Source: Chloroflexota bacterium (GTDB taxonomy: Bacteria; Chloroflexota; Anaerolineae; Anaerolineales; Villigracilaceae). Taken from it: 8,560 bases of DNA. A program made the position numbers and the translations under genes. Where the stretch lies: positions 1 to 8,560 of the forward strand of contig JAJYOO010000078.1 in assembly GCA_021796155.1 (NCBI GenBank). The letters run 5' to 3'. Shown one piece after another: positions 6,452 to 8,560 of this stretch (positions within the stretch are counted from its first letter, which is position 1; each line of letters opens with the position of its first letter). The notes under the pieces were generated by a model. The model had not been told where the DNA came from. It saw only the letters and a list, made by a program, of their open reading frames with translations, and did not search any database.

Positions 6452-7419
6452 TGGATATTCCGCGCTTGAGATTTGCCCATTTGCCGACGCCGATTGAAGA
6501 ACTGCCGCGTCTTTCTTCGGCTTTGAATGGCCCTCGAATTTTGGTCAAGCGTGATGACCAAACCGGACTCGCCTTCGGCGGCAACAAGACGCGCAAGCTG
6601 GAGTTTCTTGTTGCCGAGGCACAGGAACAAGGCGCAAAGATGCTAATTTCAGCCGGTGCGATTCAATCGAATCACTGTCGTCAGACCGCGGCCGCGGCTG
6701 CCAAATTCGGTTTTGAATGTGTGCTGGTGCTGACAGGCCAAATGCCAGAGCAAGCGTCAGCAAACTTATTGATGGACGAATTGTTTGGTGCGAAGATCGT
6801 CAACGTTGAAGACCGCGCAGATCGCGATCGCGTATTGAAAGAAACTTTTGATAAAGCCACCGCAGAGGGAAAGAAACCGTATCTGGTTCCATATGGCGGA
6901 TCGAGTCCAACTGGTGCGCTGGGTTATGCCTTTGCCATGGAAGAATTCATGAAGCAAAACGTCCACGCGGATTGGATTGTGTTTGGAACGTCATCCGGTG
7001 GAACGCACGCGGGGCTAGTGCTGGGTCAGCGCGTATTTGGATTCAAAGGCAGGGTGTTGGGAATCAGCATTGATGAATCAGAAGATTGGTTGAAAGAACA
7101 TGTTTCAAAACTGGCATCGGATGCCAGTGAAAAGTTTGGGAAGCGGATTGAGTTCGCTCCGGCTGACGTGCTGGCAAATGCTGATTACTGCCGCTCTGGT
7201 TACGGTGTCCTGACCGATGCGGAGCGCGAAGCAGTCAAGTTGTTTGCAAGCAAGGAAGGCTTATTGCTCGATCCGGTTTATACGGGGCGCGCCGCCGCGG
7301 GTCTGATTGATTTGATACGCAAAGAATTTTTCAAGAAAGACGAAATAGTTTTGTTCTGGCATACTGGCGGACAACCCGCCATGTTTGCGGAGAAATATCA
7401 ATTCGACTTGTTGAAATAG
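6451..7419 (+). CDS. PLP-dependent D-cysteine desulfhydrase / ACC deaminase family enzyme, probably D-cysteine desulfhydrase
   Basis: A 322-residue cytoplasmic fold-type II PLP enzyme of normal family length. D-cysteine desulfhydrase cleaves D-cysteine to pyruvate, ammonia and sulfide; the sister ACC deaminase opens aminocyclopropane carboxylate. Seen: KRDDQTG, then GGNKTRKLE with the Schiff-base Lys46, SAGAIQSNH (residues 67-75, Ser73 matching the family's active-site serine), GTSSGGTHAG (179-188, phosphate pocket) and DPVYTGRAAAGL with Tyr277. True ACC deaminases carry Glu after that tyrosine; here it is Thr278, which favours the D-cysteine or related D-amino-acid side. L-cysteate sulfo-lyase is another relative that cannot be excluded. 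The start overlaps the FemAB stop by one base and has a strong ribosome site, so expression is tied to the FemAB genes. It ends convergently, 28 bases from the next gene. Confidence 0.87.
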   Translation: MDIPRLRFAHLPTPIEELPRLSSALNGPRILVKRDDQTGLAFGGNKTRKLEFLVAEAQEQGAKMLISAGAIQSNHCRQTAAAAAKFGFECVLVLTGQMPEQASANLLMDELFGAKIVNVEDRADRDRVLKETFDKATAEGKKPYLVPYGGSSPTGALGYAFAMEEFMKQNVHADWIVFGTSSGGTHAGLVLGQRVFGFKGRVLGISIDESEDWLKEHVSKLASDASEKFGKRIEFAPADVLANADYCRSGYGVLTDAEREAVKLFASKEGLLLDPVYTGRAAAGLIDLIRKEFFKKDEIVLFWHTGGQPAMFAEKYQFDLLK

Positions 7420-7420
7420 G

Positions 7421-7446
7421 GATTGCTTCGCTTCGCTCGCAACGAC
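7421..7446. repeat. VASEAKQS-type short interspersed repeat between convergent genes
   Basis: GATTGCTTCGCTTCGCTCGC followed by AACGAC matches, with one base change (AACGAC for AATGAC), a short palindromic repeat I recall from many unrelated genomes, whose minus-strand translation reads VASEAKQS. It has internal direct GCTTC units and a short TTGC/GCAA stem (7423-7426 with 7439-7442). It fills nearly the whole 28-base gap and could act as a weak bidirectional terminator, but no T-run is present. Confidence 0.7.
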
Positions 7447-7447
7447 G

Positions 7448-8239
7448 TTATGGTTCAATACATGTACGAGTAAGTGATGCGCCTCTGCCAACATCGCAGC
7501 CGAGGGAATTATATTGATCCTGTAAAAGCTGGTCATAAAGCGTCGATAGGGTCACCAACGTAAAACCTTGTTCGGCGAGATATGGCAAAACTTTTTCGGT
7601 GATGGCAACATCGAATCGTCCCTGATTCGGGTCCTGATAAGTGTGCATTTGGACGATGTCGCCGTTCTGTGTCTTGGCAGCGAGGTTGAGACCTTCGTCA
7701 ACGGTTGTTGCTTCGTATCCGAGCGAATACAATGTGGCGACCAAATTCCGCTCCTTGCATAAAGTCAGAAACGACGGACTGAGATCATCGTAAGGCGGTT
7801 TTGCAAAATGAACTATAGGCTGAAATCCAAGCACTTGCTGTAATGTGCTCATCCACTGATCGAAATCGGCAATCAGGGCTTTAGGCGACATAACTGCCGG
7901 GTCAACGTGATGAAAAGTGTGATAGCCGATCTCGTGACCATTTTGCGCGATACGCTTCCAGACACCGGGACTAAGCGCTTCATCAATCGTAATGGCATCA
8001 CCAATTGCAAAGAACGTAAAACGAAAATCTGGATATGGCTTCACCATTTCGATTAACTGATCCAAAACTTCGGGATGCCAATCGTCGTCGAAGGTGATCG
8101 CGATGGTGGGATAGTTCCGGCTGCCGTGATAAATAACCGGCGCGGGCGATGCGTCCAATTGAGTCAAATTCAATCGGCTGAACGCGGACGTCAATAATGC
8201 CGCGCCGCCTAGTTTTAGAAAATCACGTCTGGAAAGCAT
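7448..8239 (-). CDS. Polysaccharide deacetylase-like (NodB/CE4) protein with Tat signal
   Basis: A 263-residue exported protein. The N-terminus SRRDFLKLGGAALL (3-16) is a twin-arginine signal, so it is probably secreted folded. The rest is a NodB-type domain that removes acetyl groups from GlcNAc polymers or peptidoglycan with a metal-dependent mechanism. Seen: TFDDDW (49-54, motif 1, Asp51/Asp52), GHEIGYHTFHH (101-111, metal ligands His107 and His111) and DIVQMH (194-199, motif 5 His). Motif 3, usually RxPYG, is KPPYD (147-151), and no convincing motif 4 (DxxDW) is seen, so activity or substrate may differ. The ATG at 8239 is the first in frame after a stop and gives a perfect Tat signal, though no Shine-Dalgarno is visible. 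It lies 30 bases after a small membrane protein gene on the same strand, a likely operon. Confidence 0.85.
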   Translation of the reverse strand: MLSRRDFLKLGGAALLTSAFSRLNLTQLDASPAPVIYHGSRNYPTIAITFDDDWHPEVLDQLIEMVKPYPDFRFTFFAIGDAITIDEALSPGVWKRIAQNGHEIGYHTFHHVDPAVMSPKALIADFDQWMSTLQQVLGFQPIVHFAKPPYDDLSPSFLTLCKERNLVATLYSLGYEATTVDEGLNLAAKTQNGDIVQMHTYQDPNQGRFDVAITEKVLPYLAEQGFTLVTLSTLYDQLLQDQYNSLGCDVGRGASLTRTCIEP

Positions 8240-8269
8240 GGCCGAATTAAATCACAAGATTATGAGTTT

Positions 8270-8530
8270 TCACGAAGCAGGTCGTTTCTTTGCCAGCCAA
8301 ATCCGGCTGAGCGTAAAGATGGAAATGCAAATCCATGCCGTATTCACGGTCACAGCCGGAAGCGTGTGATAGTAAAACGTATTGATCGTCAGCGTGATTC
8401 CGCCGATGAGATTCATAACCTGATAGGTTGTTGAATCGCCCGCTAATTTTTTAGCTGAGACGAGATAGTAAGCGAGAAGATAGAAGACGGCACCGATCCA
8501 GCCGAGGCTGTCAATGATGAGTTTGTCCAC
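8270..8530 (-). CDS. Small three-helix membrane protein, CBU_0592-like
   Basis: An 86-residue hydrophobic protein with three predicted transmembrane helices (about residues 7-25, 36-53, 58-78) and a basic tail (LAKKRPAS). The LGWIGAVFYLLAYYLVS opening, the YQVMNLIGG middle and the VNTAWICIS third helix resemble the short CBU_0592-type membrane proteins of unknown function; I know this pattern from memory only. The start is a GTG at 8530, chosen because AGGAG lies six bases upstream. The frame stays open to the window edge, but I see no other good start there. It precedes the deacetylase gene by 30 bases on the same strand. No function is proposed. Confidence 0.75.
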   Translation of the reverse strand: MDKLIIDSLGWIGAVFYLLAYYLVSAKKLAGDSTTYQVMNLIGGITLTINTFYYHTLPAVTVNTAWICISIFTLSRIWLAKKRPAS

Positions 8531-8536
8531 GAAGTG

Positions 8537-8541
8537 CTCCT
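8537..8541 (-). promoter_or_regulatory. Ribosome binding site that decides the GTG start of the small membrane protein
   Basis: On the minus strand AGGAG sits six bases before the GTG at 8530-8528. It is the only good Shine-Dalgarno near the beginning of this open frame and supports the non-ATG start. Confidence 0.65.
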
Positions 8542-8560
8542 GAGGTTTGATTGCATTGAG

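Overview
The window is a compact stretch of bacterial chromosome of moderate GC. Six co-directional plus-strand genes (positions 1 to 7419) converge on two minus-strand genes (8530 to 7448). Overall style suggests a Chloroflexota bacterium of the Anaerolineae type. The hints are the gene families, tandem FemAB-like genes, TTCATCCTTCAT-like and GGTTGGAAAGTT-like short repeats, and a mobile-looking repeat whose translation reads VASEAKQS. This assignment is inference from pattern memory, not a database match.

Positions 2 to 4191 form a surface-glycan block. It holds a 5'-truncated polyprenyl-phosphate sugar-phosphate transferase (glycan initiation), a GalE/WbpP-like NDP-sugar 4-epimerase, and a membrane-anchored WbpM/CapD-like NDP-sugar 4,6-dehydratase. 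The first two genes abut and the second and third overlap by 13 bases, so they are very probably co-transcribed and translationally coupled. Together they would make a modified NDP-sugar and load the first sugar onto the lipid carrier.

Positions 4254 to 6451 hold two tandem paralogues of the FemAB/FemX aminoacyl-transferase superfamily. They overlap by one base (TAATG), and the second overlaps the following gene the same way. That gene (6451 to 7419) encodes a PLP enzyme of the D-cysteine desulfhydrase/ACC deaminase family, and its residues favour D-cysteine desulfhydrase. The block could add amino acids to peptidoglycan or to the glycan made by the upstream genes.

The most unusual signal is a cluster of short repeats in and around the FemAB pair. 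One palindromic tract sits in the gap before femAB-1 (4192 to 4250). Two different repeat tracts lie inside femAB-1 (4449 to 4490 and 4571 to 4603) and two more inside femAB-2 (5366 to 5430 and 5992 to 6045). All four internal tracts are translated in frame. Three fall where one paralogue carries residues that the other lacks or where the two differ sharply in sequence. The intergenic tract and the last tract share an identical 12-mer, so the same kind of element sits both between and inside genes.

On the minus strand, a small three-helix membrane protein of CBU_0592 type (8530 to 8270) is followed 30 bases later by a Tat-exported polysaccharide-deacetylase-like protein (8239 to 7448) with altered catalytic motifs. 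The 28-base gap between the two convergent units holds the VASEAKQS-type repeat. I see no tRNA, rRNA, CRISPR array, transposase or phage gene, and no gene-free stretch over 300 bases.
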